32,094 nt of DNA from Deltaproteobacteria bacterium (lineage in GTDB: Bacteria; Desulfobacterota; DSM-4660; Desulfatiglandales; B25-G16), in the NCBI GenBank assembly GCA_018400255.1, contig JAGYMO010000283.1, forward strand, positions 1 through 32,094, in the 5' to 3' direction. Positions within the stretch are counted from its first letter, which is position 1. Each line of letters opens with the position of its first letter. Below, piece by piece: positions 9,601 to 17,030 of the stretch. Below the pieces are notes generated by a model, which did not search any database, was not told the origin of the DNA, and was given only the letters and a program-made list of their open reading frames with translations. Both the position numbers and the translations under genes were made by a program.

Positions 9601-9815
9601 GCCATTGCCTCTTCTACCGGCCTTGTAATCAGCTCCTCAACCTCTTCCGGGCTGGCATTCTCATATTCAGTAGTTATGCTTACAGTAGGGTACGTTATAT
9701 CAGGCATCAGGTCGATGGAAAGCCTGGACAGGGAAATACCGCCCAAAATTATGACAATCAGAGATACCATAATTGTCAGCACTGGCCTCTGGACGGAGAA
9801 TCGGGATATGTTCAC
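6669..9815 (-). CDS. RND efflux pump, HAE1/AcrB-like permease
   Basis: Inner-membrane proton-driven exporter of the hydrophobe/amphiphile RND family, 1048 residues, the normal length. The N-terminus (SRFSVQRPVLTIMVSLIVII) is the first membrane helix. It is followed by the porter domain (FPDITYPTV-like segment, PVEEAMAAVPGVEQV). The proton-relay region in TM4 reads GMLVDNAIVVLENIYRLR, with one Asp rather than the AcrB Asp-Asp pair. This is common in this HAE1 branch. The second half repeats the architecture, ending in TM10 NNAILLVDHTNLLRR and a short charged tail. Start and stop overlap both neighbours, as in a tight adaptor-pump-channel operon. The drug or metabolite exported cannot be inferred. 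Confidence 0.95.
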   Translation of the reverse strand: MNISRFSVQRPVLTIMVSLIVIILGGISLSRLSIDLMPDITYPTVSITTEYENASPEEVEELITRPVEEAMAAVPGVEQVTSVSAEGQSNVRVLFTWGSNLDEAANDIRDRLDRVTPLLPEDAEKPRLRKFDLAAFPILIMGVSSNLDPIQIRRIIDNQVKNRIERIPGVASLDIRGGLDREIHVNLNAEKIKALNLPIDQLLTRLKEENINLPAGTIEQGALDITIRTPGVYTNLNELENTVVAMREGVPIQLKEIATVKDAWEKVTRIVRVNGNPGLRLSISKQSGKNTVDVATKVLKEIEQINKDIPQLNIIPIIDSSDYIKRSITNVGTTILYGGILAVFVLLLFLRNILSTAIIAVTIPISMVATFALMYFGGFTLNLMTLGGLALGIGMLVDNAIVVLENIYRLRETGKDPKSAAVEGSQEVIAAVIASTLTTLVVFLPLIFMRGMSGIMFKQLSYVVSFSLGCSLLVALSLLPMLTSQVRAPVNGNSNNGSYKGKKFLHSTGEWFAWLENEYKSILNFALHHRILTLGGAFLMLLGSLFLIPLVGVELMPSSDESEVRVSAEMAVGTRLDFLNKSFRKIEAIVEQEVPEIKNTVAYIGGSTWRARGSNTGEMRIALKPIKERDRSSEEIAAILRKRLTDIPGVEVRTRAGQGLFLLRMGTGEDEKVQIEVRGHNLETSDILARRVEEVIRNTEGVTDTKISRETGTPEELIVVDRQKAADMRLTVSKIANMLQTVISGTRAGYYREGGDEYTIRVKIEEAEKKSLQEILDLPITNADGAKVVLRNVVNVHPRQGPVLIERKDQERVTYVTANISGRDMGSVLSDIREGLKSLPIPIDFSILFGGDYEEQQKSFRELFIGFVLALILVYMVMASLYESLKYPFVVMFSVPLAAIGVILMLFLTNTTFNIQSFIGCIMLGGIVVNNAILLVDHTNLLRRRDGLPALDAIMEAGRRRLRPILMTSTTTMLAMTPLAVGIGEGGEAQAPMARAIIGGLLSSNLITLLVVPTIYALFERKKIKEHDSSSKHETEHLLKNTSGKEMK

Positions 9816-11044
9816 GATTTATCTTCCCCTGTAAGCCTTTTTACCGGGCTTGTATCTTTTTCAACACCTGTTTTAGTATCAGCAGGCTTTTCCCCTGGTA
9901 TAATAATAGGGGTGCCATCTTCCAATAAATGATGCCCTAACGTTACAACCAAACCGGCGAGGGGAGGATCCAGGACCTCGGCGTGTATAGTATTCACTAT
10001 ACCAACCTTAACCGGGATAAAACGGGCTTTCTGGCTCTGGAGATCCGCCAAAAAGGCACCCTGCGCCTCACTTCTCTTTATAAGTGCTTCCACAGGGATT
10101 AAAGTAGCTTTTTCATGCTTGTCAAACTCTGTTTCAACCCTTACAAACATACCGGGTTTAAGAATCTTTTCCGGGTTCGGTATTTCAACCTCTACCCTAG
10201 CCTCTCTGGACTTTTCCTTCAAAAGGGGGGCTATTCTTATAACCCTTCCGGAGAAGGTTCGATCAGGGAAGGCGTCAGTTGAAATAATCGCCTCAAAGCC
10301 TACCTTGATTTTAGAATAGTCTCTCTCTATCACGTGAATCACTGCGATAAGTTTTTCTATATCGATGACAGATACTATCGGGGTGTTGGGTGCCAACATT
10401 GCGCCTTCATCCACAAAGCGTTCTCCTATTAGCCGAAAGCCGGTATTGTTATTTTTGGTAACATGAATTTGTGTATATGAAAGCCTTATGTCTGCCCCTT
10501 TGAGGGCGGCTGCCTTTTGAGATACATTGGCGGTAGCCACCTTTAACTTTGCCTGCTGGCTTTTGAATTCAGCCTCTGCAGCATCAAGTTGGGATTCGGA
10601 GGCGATTTTTTTCTCCCATAATGCAAAGGTCCTTTTATACTCTTTTTCCGCCTTCTCTAGGTTCGATTTGCATTCCTGAAGATTTGCCCTGGCAACCTCT
10701 AATTCAGCCTTTGCTTGTATGACCTGCTGGAGATATTCATCATCGTCAAGTTTTGCAACGAGTTGCCCGCTTTCTACTTTATCGCCTATATTGACAAATA
10801 TCTTTTCAAGTCGCCCTGAAATTTTTGGTGCCACGATAAATTCAGAAAAGGGATAAAGGGATCCTGTAAAGGTTCCAATTTCCGTTATAGTGCCTATTCT
10901 TACTGGTGCAACCTCCACCGCGACACTAACATTATGAGCAGGCCCTGGTACGTTTTTCCTGGAATTAGATACCTTTTGGTAAATTTGCCAGCCAAGAAAC
11001 ACTATTCCTGCAAGTATAAGAATGGTAAATAGAAATTTTTTCAT
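9812..11044 (-). CDS. RND periplasmic adaptor (membrane fusion protein)
   Basis: First gene of the efflux operon, 410 residues. An N-terminal hydrophobic anchor (about residues 3-22) is followed by a split biotinyl-lipoyl/barrel-sandwich domain (VAPKISGRLEKIFVNIGDKV). An alpha-helical hairpin comes next, rich in Ala/Glu/Lys (about 95-160, coiled-coil spacing), then a beta-barrel domain and a membrane-proximal domain ending near the LGHHLLEDGTPIIIP segment. It bridges the inner-membrane pump to the TolC-like channel. It overlaps the pump by four bases (ATGA). The last 20 or so residues are charged and look disordered. The 568-base gap upstream probably holds the operon's promoter. Confidence 0.92.
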   Translation of the reverse strand: MKKFLFTILILAGIVFLGWQIYQKVSNSRKNVPGPAHNVSVAVEVAPVRIGTITEIGTFTGSLYPFSEFIVAPKISGRLEKIFVNIGDKVESGQLVAKLDDDEYLQQVIQAKAELEVARANLQECKSNLEKAEKEYKRTFALWEKKIASESQLDAAEAEFKSQQAKLKVATANVSQKAAALKGADIRLSYTQIHVTKNNNTGFRLIGERFVDEGAMLAPNTPIVSVIDIEKLIAVIHVIERDYSKIKVGFEAIISTDAFPDRTFSGRVIRIAPLLKEKSREARVEVEIPNPEKILKPGMFVRVETEFDKHEKATLIPVEALIKRSEAQGAFLADLQSQKARFIPVKVGIVNTIHAEVLDPPLAGLVVTLGHHLLEDGTPIIIPGEKPADTKTGVEKDTSPVKRLTGEDKS

Positions 11045-11612
11045 ATCGAAAACCTATAAGCCTACTAAAAATTATGTAGTGTTTTTATGTGTGCCCGGAC
11101 AAGCTTAGGTACAGAACATCATGAATTGACCAAATAGCCATCTCGACTGCTTCTTGACTTAGAAAAGGGTTAAATCACACAAGGGTACAATTAGGAAGGC
11201 CAAAATTTTTCCAAAGTTTGTAACGCTATCTTACAATGATTTTGCGTAGATGCCAAAACCTTCCAACCTTGTAAAAAAGTAAATAAAATTTTGACATGGG
11301 AAATGAGCCATAAAATGTGGATTATCTTATTCAGGATGGTCTTGGTATGAGGATTGACCTCCTTACCGAAATAATAGTGCTTAAACTATCAGCGCTCCCA
11401 TTTTTGCAAAGGAGAATAGGTAATTTATCACTATGTGTCAAGTTTAAAACAATAGCGTAAGGTGTTTGGTTAAAAATTTGTTAATAAAGTAATTCAGGTA
11501 ATATCTAAGCGTACTGGGTGTATAAAAAATTTCGTGAGGCCACCTAAGAGACATTCAAGCACAGAGAATGCATCTATAAATAAATAATAAAACCAGGTTT
11601 TTTATCGTATGA
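11045..11612. other. Intergenic region upstream of efflux operon
   Basis: 568 bases, A+T-rich, with no frame that resembles a protein. It separates the efflux operon start from the end of the J-domain gene, so it must carry the efflux promoter on the minus strand. I could not pick a single convincing promoter or operator. No regulator gene (TetR/MarR type) lies next to the operon. Confidence 0.4.
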
Positions 11613-12164
11613 TCATCTCCTTCCACCTCTCCCCATTCCTTTTCCGCCTCTCCCCATTCCTTTTCCTCTTCCCATCCCTCTGCCCTTTCCTTTAACGCCA
11701 TCAAATTTTTGCCATTGGCTGGATTTTCCCTTATCGATTTCTGTCCTGGTCTCTGTTACTATTCGTCGAATGGCCGAGGAAATGGAGGAAAAAAGGCTTA
11801 GAACAATACCGGTGCCTTGTTCAAAAAAGGCCTCTGTTTTATCCTTTGTCCCAGTCTCTTCCCGGGGTTTAGAATAGCCTGGTTTACTGCTTGAATTTGT
11901 CCTAATGTCTTCGGCTGTCTCAGCCTTTCTATGCTGGTCCTTTTGTGGCCCAAGAGATTCTTTTGAAGACAAAAAAGATTGCATTGTCTCATAGGCCTCA
12001 TTAATTTCCTTTAATTTATTTTCAGCCTTTTGTTTTAGGCGGGGATTGCTTGAGAAACGATCAGGGTGCCAGATATTTACCATATCTTTATAGGCCTGTT
12101 TTAGCTCATCTATGCTTGCATTTTTATCAAGTTCAAGAATATCAAAACATTTTTTAATATCCAT
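11613..12164 (-). CDS. J-domain (DnaJ-like) protein with Gly/Met/Arg-rich tail
   Basis: The product is 183 residues. Residues 1-65 form a J domain with the HPD signature at 33-35 (IWHPDRF) and the usual helix II/III pattern (LKQAYKDMVN and ENKLKEINEAYETM). It should therefore stimulate an Hsp70 (DnaK). The middle (about 70-150) is polar and low in order. The last 25 residues are a Gly/Met/Arg/Lys repeat (GKGMGRG units) encoded by a 21-bp direct repeat at 11626-11666. There is no zinc-finger or C-terminal DnaJ domain, so this is a type III J protein and not the general DnaJ. Partner and client are unknown. The start ATG is at the family-typical MDIKKCFDIL. Confidence 0.85.
   Translation of the reverse strand: MDIKKCFDILELDKNASIDELKQAYKDMVNIWHPDRFSSNPRLKQKAENKLKEINEAYETMQSFLSSKESLGPQKDQHRKAETAEDIRTNSSSKPGYSKPREETGTKDKTEAFFEQGTGIVLSLFSSISSAIRRIVTETRTEIDKGKSSQWQKFDGVKGKGRGMGRGKGMGRGGKGMGRGGRR
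11626..11666 (-). repeat. 21-bp direct repeat encoding the Gly/Met/Arg tail
   Basis: The 20-base unit CCTCTCCCCATTCCTTTTCC occurs at 11626-11645 and again, exactly, at 11647-11666. It encodes repeated GKGMGRG-type residues at the end of the J-domain protein. Further degenerate copies follow to about 11690. Confidence 0.85.
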
Positions 12165-12467
12165 TTTGTCTACCTTTTCACCAGTAATGGTATTGTAATG
12201 TGGCTGTTAATGTTTCGGGCAATACCCCGAACATGTTCATGATAATAAACCGGCCCTCGTATTTTAGCCCGGTTAAAAGATCATTTGTGTACGCATTGAT
12301 TCCCTATAAAATGTGTCATGATGCCCGCATCCAATACCACATCCTTTTTTAACATTTTAGATCATAAGATGTATATTTTTTAATTATTTAGAGCAATTTA
12401 CGGCTATATCACGGCAGTCCTTTGGCGAACGGGTTGCTGGGCCTAAAGAATGCGTTGGTCAAGACCT
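12165..12467. other. Intergenic region with 10-bp palindrome
   Basis: About 300 bases between two minus-strand genes. It holds the palindrome GAACATGTTC at 12229-12238, 65 bases upstream of the J-domain start, which could be an operator. Nothing else was recognised. Confidence 0.35.
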
Positions 12468-13235
12468 TCATAGGTATTTTTTACGAAATGCCTCTGTGGT
12501 TTCCCAAAGATCTGGTGTCAAATATTCCCTGACCTTTTTTACAAAATTTTCAGGTATGTCCCTGTAATATGCCTGTGCTATTCCCCCAGTAATGCAGGCG
12601 AGGGTGTCACTGTCACCTCCGAGAGAGACAGCGTTTCTTACTGCATCCTCGTAAGAATCCGAATCAAGGAAGGCAATTATAGCCTCAGGGACAGTTCCCT
12701 GGCAGGAAATGTCAAAGGAATAAAAGGGGCGAATGTCGTCAGTAGTACGGTTTAAGTTATAACCAAATTCCTTTTCTATCCTTCTTTTGATATCATTTTT
12801 GCTATAGCCATTTCTTGCAAGAAAGACAGCAAGCGCAGTTGCTTGAGCGCCTTTGATCCCCTCGGGATGATTGTGGGTGATCTCTGCAGACATCTGAGCC
12901 TGCAAAAGTACTGTAGCCTCTGTTGAGAAGGCAAGGCCAACAGGGCTAACCCTCATGGCAGCGCCATTTCCCCAGCTATTGTAAGGTCGATAATCATCTG
13001 AGTAAAGCCAGTGAATAAATGACCCACCGTAGCCGGCACCCGGATAATGACAACCTATTCGTCTTATTGAATCTACATATGTGCCGCTCGAGAGAATGGC
13101 GTCAGCAATGGCAACCGTAAGTACGGTGTCATCTGTGAAGTGACATTGAGCCTGGAAAAGAGGAAAGTCTTTAGTCTTTATCGGGTTGTGCTCATAAACT
13201 GAACCGATTATGTCGCCTGCAATTGCACCAATCAT
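12468..13235 (-). CDS. ADP-ribosylglycohydrolase (DraG/ARH family)
   Basis: Predicted cytosolic hydrolase that removes ADP-ribose from modified proteins or small molecules, 255 residues. The metal-binding motifs of the ARH/DraG family are present. They are GAIAGDIIGSVYE at the N-terminus, FTDDT at 33-37, and GGDSDT at 206-211 followed by LACITGGIAQAYY. The HNHPEGIKGA segment at 121-130 is also typical. The family needs two Mg or Mn ions, and these acidic residues supply them. No ADP-ribosyltransferase (DraT, DarT or similar) is adjacent, so the substrate is unknown; housekeeping removal of ADP-ribose is the default guess. It is divergent from gpsA. Confidence 0.9.
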   Translation of the reverse strand: MIGAIAGDIIGSVYEHNPIKTKDFPLFQAQCHFTDDTVLTVAIADAILSSGTYVDSIRRIGCHYPGAGYGGSFIHWLYSDDYRPYNSWGNGAAMRVSPVGLAFSTEATVLLQAQMSAEITHNHPEGIKGAQATALAVFLARNGYSKNDIKRRIEKEFGYNLNRTTDDIRPFYSFDISCQGTVPEAIIAFLDSDSYEDAVRNAVSLGGDSDTLACITGGIAQAYYRDIPENFVKKVREYLTPDLWETTEAFRKKYL

Positions 13236-13526
13236 AGTTAACCTTCATATATTCAAGATTTATATATTGGCAATTTTACCTGGCATCCTACTATTAAACA
13301 GGAACGCAGGCAAATCTATTTTTTCCACTATGTAATATAGCACAGTCTTCTTACAGGGAAAGCTACGATAAAATAGGATTAAGGGCGTGTCAAGTAACAT
13401 TGTTGATGATTCTTAAAAACAACACATTAACAAATAGCCTTGTTTATCTTTTAAATCCTGTTTAAAATACAGTCTTATAGTTTTACGATGTATAATAAAA
13501 TTTTATAACTAAGGGGGTTTTTCTTC

Positions 13527-14558
13527 ATGAATACATACAATAAGGCCGTTGTTATTGGTGGGGGGGCTTTTGGAACGGCTATATCAAATGTACTTGCTGA
13601 AAATTTTAGCCGGGTTTTAATTAAGGTGAGAAGACAGAATACCTTTGATGACATTAGCAATGGAAGGAATGAATCCTATCTTCCGGGGCTAAGACTATCA
13701 AATAACATACAACCAGTTATGTCGTGGCATGAGATGTTTACCGGAGATGACGAAAAAATCGACCTGCTCGTCTTTGCTCTTCCCTCTGCCGCCCTTTTGG
13801 AATATCTGGATACCAATTATGACCCAATCCTAAGGATATTAAAAAAGGATGTGCCGGTTGTATCCCTATCAAAGGGAATTGACCCAAATACGCTGGAGTT
13901 AACAGATGATATATACCGTAAGTTTTTTAAGGACTTTTTAGATCACTTCACCTTTTTATCAGGCCCTTCTTTTGCAAAAGAGATAGTTGAAAGACAAATT
14001 ACAGTTGTCTCATTAGCTGGGAGATCAAAGAAGACCTTGATGAGTGTCTCAAGCATGTTGGATAATTCTTATTTTAAAACCTTGTCCTGCTATGACATAA
14101 AGGGTGTTTTGCTGGGCGGCGCTCTAAAGAATATTTTAGCTATTGCAGGGGGAATTATTGAGGGACTGGGTTTTAACCATAACACACGGGCTGCTCTGAT
14201 GACTCGGGGTATTTTTGAGATGCTTCATTTCGGACGAGTATTTAATGCCATGCCGGAAACCTTTTATGGTCTGAGCGGCATGGGAGACTTGATTCTTTCG
14301 ACTACTGGGGATTTAAGCCGCAATAAATTATTTGGTTTAGGTATTGCAAAAGGGATACAACCCCAGGATGTTCTAAAAGAGATGAAAACAACTGTAGAAG
14401 GCTATGAGACAACTCTAGCCGCACATCGTCTTTCCTTAAGGTATGATATTAGGGCTAGTATTTTTAACGGCGTGCACTCTGTCTTGTATGAGAATATTAC
14501 CCCGTTGCAAGCGTTAAGTAAGTTAATGCGGACCTCAACACGTTTTGAATTTGGTTAA
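13527..14558 (+). CDS. gpsA: NAD(P)-dependent glycerol-3-phosphate dehydrogenase
   Basis: Reduces dihydroxyacetone phosphate to sn-glycerol-3-phosphate for phospholipid synthesis, in the cytosol. The product is 343 residues, normal for GpsA. The Rossmann dinucleotide loop is VIGGGAFGTA (about 9-18). SGPSFAKE is at 145-152, the catalytic lysine is in GGALKNILA (Lys201), and GLSGMGDL is at 248-255. A strong AAGGGGG sequence lies at about 13511-13517, before the ATG. The gene stands alone; the gap of 291 bases to the divergent glycohydrolase holds its promoter. The nucleotide-binding loop is followed by KVRRQNTFDDI rather than the more usual sequence, so cofactor preference is uncertain. Confidence 0.94.
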   Translation: MNTYNKAVVIGGGAFGTAISNVLAENFSRVLIKVRRQNTFDDISNGRNESYLPGLRLSNNIQPVMSWHEMFTGDDEKIDLLVFALPSAALLEYLDTNYDPILRILKKDVPVVSLSKGIDPNTLELTDDIYRKFFKDFLDHFTFLSGPSFAKEIVERQITVVSLAGRSKKTLMSVSSMLDNSYFKTLSCYDIKGVLLGGALKNILAIAGGIIEGLGFNHNTRAALMTRGIFEMLHFGRVFNAMPETFYGLSGMGDLILSTTGDLSRNKLFGLGIAKGIQPQDVLKEMKTTVEGYETTLAAHRLSLRYDIRASIFNGVHSVLYENITPLQALSKLMRTSTRFEFG

Positions 14559-15153
14559 AGATCCAGGCTGCCTTTCAATTATAAATACCAAGATGACAAT
14601 TGAGTAAGCCGAAAGCTTTGAAAATTGCCTTCATCCGCGCTAACCTCCCCGCGTATTGCTCGTCGAGGCAGGCAGGGGCGTTCAAGCCCCGCTTTCAGCG
14701 TGAGGGTCGCTTCGTTTCTTGAAGCAAAGCGGAAATCCCGAAAACGGGGGGGTGGCAGGATTCGTAAGAAAACCATGTAAAATCGCGCCCCATGAAGCCG
14801 CTTTTTCTATTTCTGCGTTTGTGTAAAACCCTTACGTCACTATAGTCATTGAGCCTCAGGTCATTTTTATATAATTTAGTCATTTTCTATTACGATTAAA
14901 CTTTTTTTACCACATCCAAAAATTTCCCAAAACAATATATATTACTTTATTCTAAGCTCAACGTTCTGCCCCAGAACACCATCTACCTTAATTAAAAAAG
15001 CCAATTGAATATCAATCTATTATTTAATATTTCAATTTGACTTATTAAAATAACTAATCTATTTCTATAAATCATGTATCCTCTATCAAAATCTGCAACC
15101 GCTTGCCGTCTGATTGGTTCACTGCGGCAATAGCTTTAAAAAAGGAGGGATGA
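14559..15153. other. Intergenic region with G+C-rich island
   Basis: 595 bases between gpsA and the selenium operon. The part at about 14630-14790 is markedly richer in G+C than its surroundings and has several small hairpins: GGGGC/GCCCC near 14675-14690, GCTTC/GAAGC near 14710, and CCCG/CGGG near 14735. Two short minus-strand frames (14579-14776 and 14695-14883) cover it but have no known domain. It may be a dispersed repeat. The rest (14885-15153) is A+T-rich leader for the downstream operon, with a weak TTGACT at 15037-15042. Confidence 0.4.
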
Positions 15154-16242
15154 ATGACTCAATTGAAGAACTTTTTTGCTACCCGGGTGGGAATAATCAG
15201 TGTCGGCGCCTTTATTGGGATTTTCGCCTCACTATTACAGAAATGGGGAAATCCCGGAAACATGGGCATATGCGTTGCCTGCTTTGAGAGAGATATTGCA
15301 GGTGCCATAGGGTTTCATCGCGCCGCAGTGGTACAATACCTGCGACCTGAAATCATAGGGTTTGTGCTTGGCTCCTTGATCGCTGCGTATATCTTCAAGG
15401 AGTTTCGTCCGAGAGTGGGCTCTGCACCAATAGTCAGGTTTGTGCTCGGAGCCTTTGCCATGATTGGTGCCTTGGTCTTTTTAGGCTGTCCCTGGAGAGC
15501 CCTGTTGCGCTTTGCAGGTGGCGATGGAAACGCCATCTTCGGGTTACTTGGTCTCATAGGAGGAATCTGGATTGGAACTCGATTCCTGAAAAGGGGATAT
15601 AACCTGGGGCGTACTGAAAAGACATATATCTCGGTTGGATGGATGCTTTCATTGATCATGATGGGCTTTCTTGTTCTTCTGCTTATCTTTCCACAAATCC
15701 AGGGCGAGGCGAAGAGCGACATCCTCTTTTATAGTTTAAAAGGGCCTGGATCCATGCATGCGCCCATCATTGTTTCTCTTTTGGTGGGTCTGGGCATAGG
15801 ATTTCTTGCTCAGCGAAGCCGGTTTTGCACCATGGGAGCCTTCAGGGATTTAATTTTGTTTCGGGAGGCCCATCTTTTTACCGGACTGGCAACCCTTGCG
15901 GTTTTTGCCTTTATGACCAACCTGGTTGTGGGGCAGTTTCATCCCGGTTTTGTGAAGCAGCCAGTTGCCCATACTATGGGCCTCTGGAATTTTGGAGGGA
16001 TGGTCCTCGCCGGGCTTGCTTTTTCCTTAGCAGGGGGGTGCCCTGGGCGTCAGCTTTTCCTGGCGGGGGAAGGTGACGGTGATTCTGCGGTGTTTGTTCT
16101 TGGAATGATCGTAGGGGCTGGTTTTTCCCATAACTTCGGCTTGGCCAGCTCACCCGCAGGAATTGGCCCTCACGGAATAGCAGCCGTGATTATAGGAATA
16201 CTTGTGTGTTTGTTCATTGGTTTCACCATGAGGAAAAAATAG
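15154..16242 (+). CDS. YedE-family putative selenium transporter
   Basis: Integral membrane protein, 362 residues, about nine to ten hydrophobic segments, made of two YeeE/YedE-type (sulfur-transport) halves. Conserved cysteines sit in ICVACFERD (Cys40, Cys43), LGCPWRALLRF (Cys112), SRFCTMGAF (Cys225) and AGGCPGRQLF (Cys296). This is the pattern of thiosulfate/selenium-compound transporters. The long GGCPGRQLFLAGEGDGDSA motif matches the YedE branch that is linked to selenium use by comparative genomics. The ATG follows a strong AAGGAGG at about 15142-15148. It is the first gene of a five-gene operon ending in selD, which supports a role in selenium import. Direct biochemical proof of the substrate is limited for this branch. 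Confidence 0.85.
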   Translation: MTQLKNFFATRVGIISVGAFIGIFASLLQKWGNPGNMGICVACFERDIAGAIGFHRAAVVQYLRPEIIGFVLGSLIAAYIFKEFRPRVGSAPIVRFVLGAFAMIGALVFLGCPWRALLRFAGGDGNAIFGLLGLIGGIWIGTRFLKRGYNLGRTEKTYISVGWMLSLIMMGFLVLLLIFPQIQGEAKSDILFYSLKGPGSMHAPIIVSLLVGLGIGFLAQRSRFCTMGAFRDLILFREAHLFTGLATLAVFAFMTNLVVGQFHPGFVKQPVAHTMGLWNFGGMVLAGLAFSLAGGCPGRQLFLAGEGDGDSAVFVLGMIVGAGFSHNFGLASSPAGIGPHGIAAVIIGILVCLFIGFTMRKK

Positions 16243-16254
16243 GGGGTACACGTC

Positions 16255-16476
16255 ATGATAACAACCGTAGATGCAAAAGGCCTTTCCTGTCCACAGCCGG
16301 TATTAATGACGCTGGATGGGATAAAAAAGGCAGATGAAAACGAGATTTTAATACTGGTGGATACCGACACCTCAAAGGAGAATGTGAGCCGCGCTGCCAA
16401 GAGTCAGGGCTGGCAAGTGAAAGAGGTCCTTGAGGAAGGCGGAGGGTATCGGATTACCATTTCAAGGGAGGGGTAA
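16255..16476 (+). CDS. TusA/SirA-like sulfur or selenium carrier (YedF-type)
   Basis: Small cytosolic carrier, 73 residues. The active cysteine lies in the TusA signature DAKGLSCPQPVLMT (Cys12, CPxP motif), and the fold length is complete. TusA-like proteins pass persulfide sulfur between enzymes; those next to YedE and SelD are thought to handle selenium instead. It starts 12 bases after the transporter gene behind an AGGGGG RBS, and its stop overlaps the next start by one base (TAATG). It lacks the extra C-terminal domain of fused YedF proteins. Here that role may be split off in the neighbouring DUF3343 gene. Confidence 0.85.
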   Translation: MITTVDAKGLSCPQPVLMTLDGIKKADENEILILVDTDTSKENVSRAAKSQGWQVKEVLEEGGGYRITISREG

Positions 16477-17030
16477 TGTCCTTTTTCAATGTATTTAAGC
16501 GGAAGCAGCAAGATATGTACCCTGGGGAAGCGATGTGTGACCGGGGGCTTTTGATATTCGAGAACACAAGCGAGGTTATCCTGGCAGAGAGGGTGCTAAA
16601 GGCCAAGGACTGGAACATCAGGGTAATGGGGCCGCCACCGGAAATCCGAAGTGGGTGCGATTTAGTAATAGAGATCCCTCTTATAGAGGAGCTTAATATC
16701 CTGAGGTCCCTTCAAAAGGAGGGTGTGCTACCTCGGGAGGTAGTTCCTGTTACCAGTCCCTTGCTTCAGCCTGTTGACCTGTTCAAGGTCAAGTACATCG
16801 ACAGGTATCTCATGGTTAGGGCAGCAAATATGAAATTGACCATTGACCTGGAAACGTCAATCATCGTGAATGTCTCAGGCGGAGGGTGCCCAGATGTTCC
16901 CTACCTCGCGCAAGAGATGGTGGGGAGGAAACTCATGGAGGCGCCAAGTCCTCGGGAAATCGGGCACACCTTATGTGGCTATGCCCTTCAGCTCGCGTAT
17001 GAGGAGGTGATTAGCAAATGCATGCAATAG
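16476..17030 (+). CDS. DUF3343-domain protein with cysteine-rich C-terminal extension
   Basis: 184 residues. The DUF3343 region (about 22-100) includes RGLLIFENTSEVILAERVL and GCDLVIEIPLIEE with Cys61. DUF3343 proteins are called putative Se/S carriers because they co-occur with selenium genes. A C-terminal extension of about 80 residues carries SGGGCPDVPYL (Cys138) and HTLCGYAL (Cys167), and Cys182 lies near the end. This is longer than the usual DUF3343 protein of roughly 80-100 residues. It is translationally coupled on both sides: its ATG overlaps the carrier's stop, and its end overlaps the next start by 13 bases. The function is an inference from context. Confidence 0.75.
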   Translation: MSFFNVFKRKQQDMYPGEAMCDRGLLIFENTSEVILAERVLKAKDWNIRVMGPPPEIRSGCDLVIEIPLIEELNILRSLQKEGVLPREVVPVTSPLLQPVDLFKVKYIDRYLMVRAANMKLTIDLETSIIVNVSGGGCPDVPYLAQEMVGRKLMEAPSPREIGHTLCGYALQLAYEEVISKCMQ

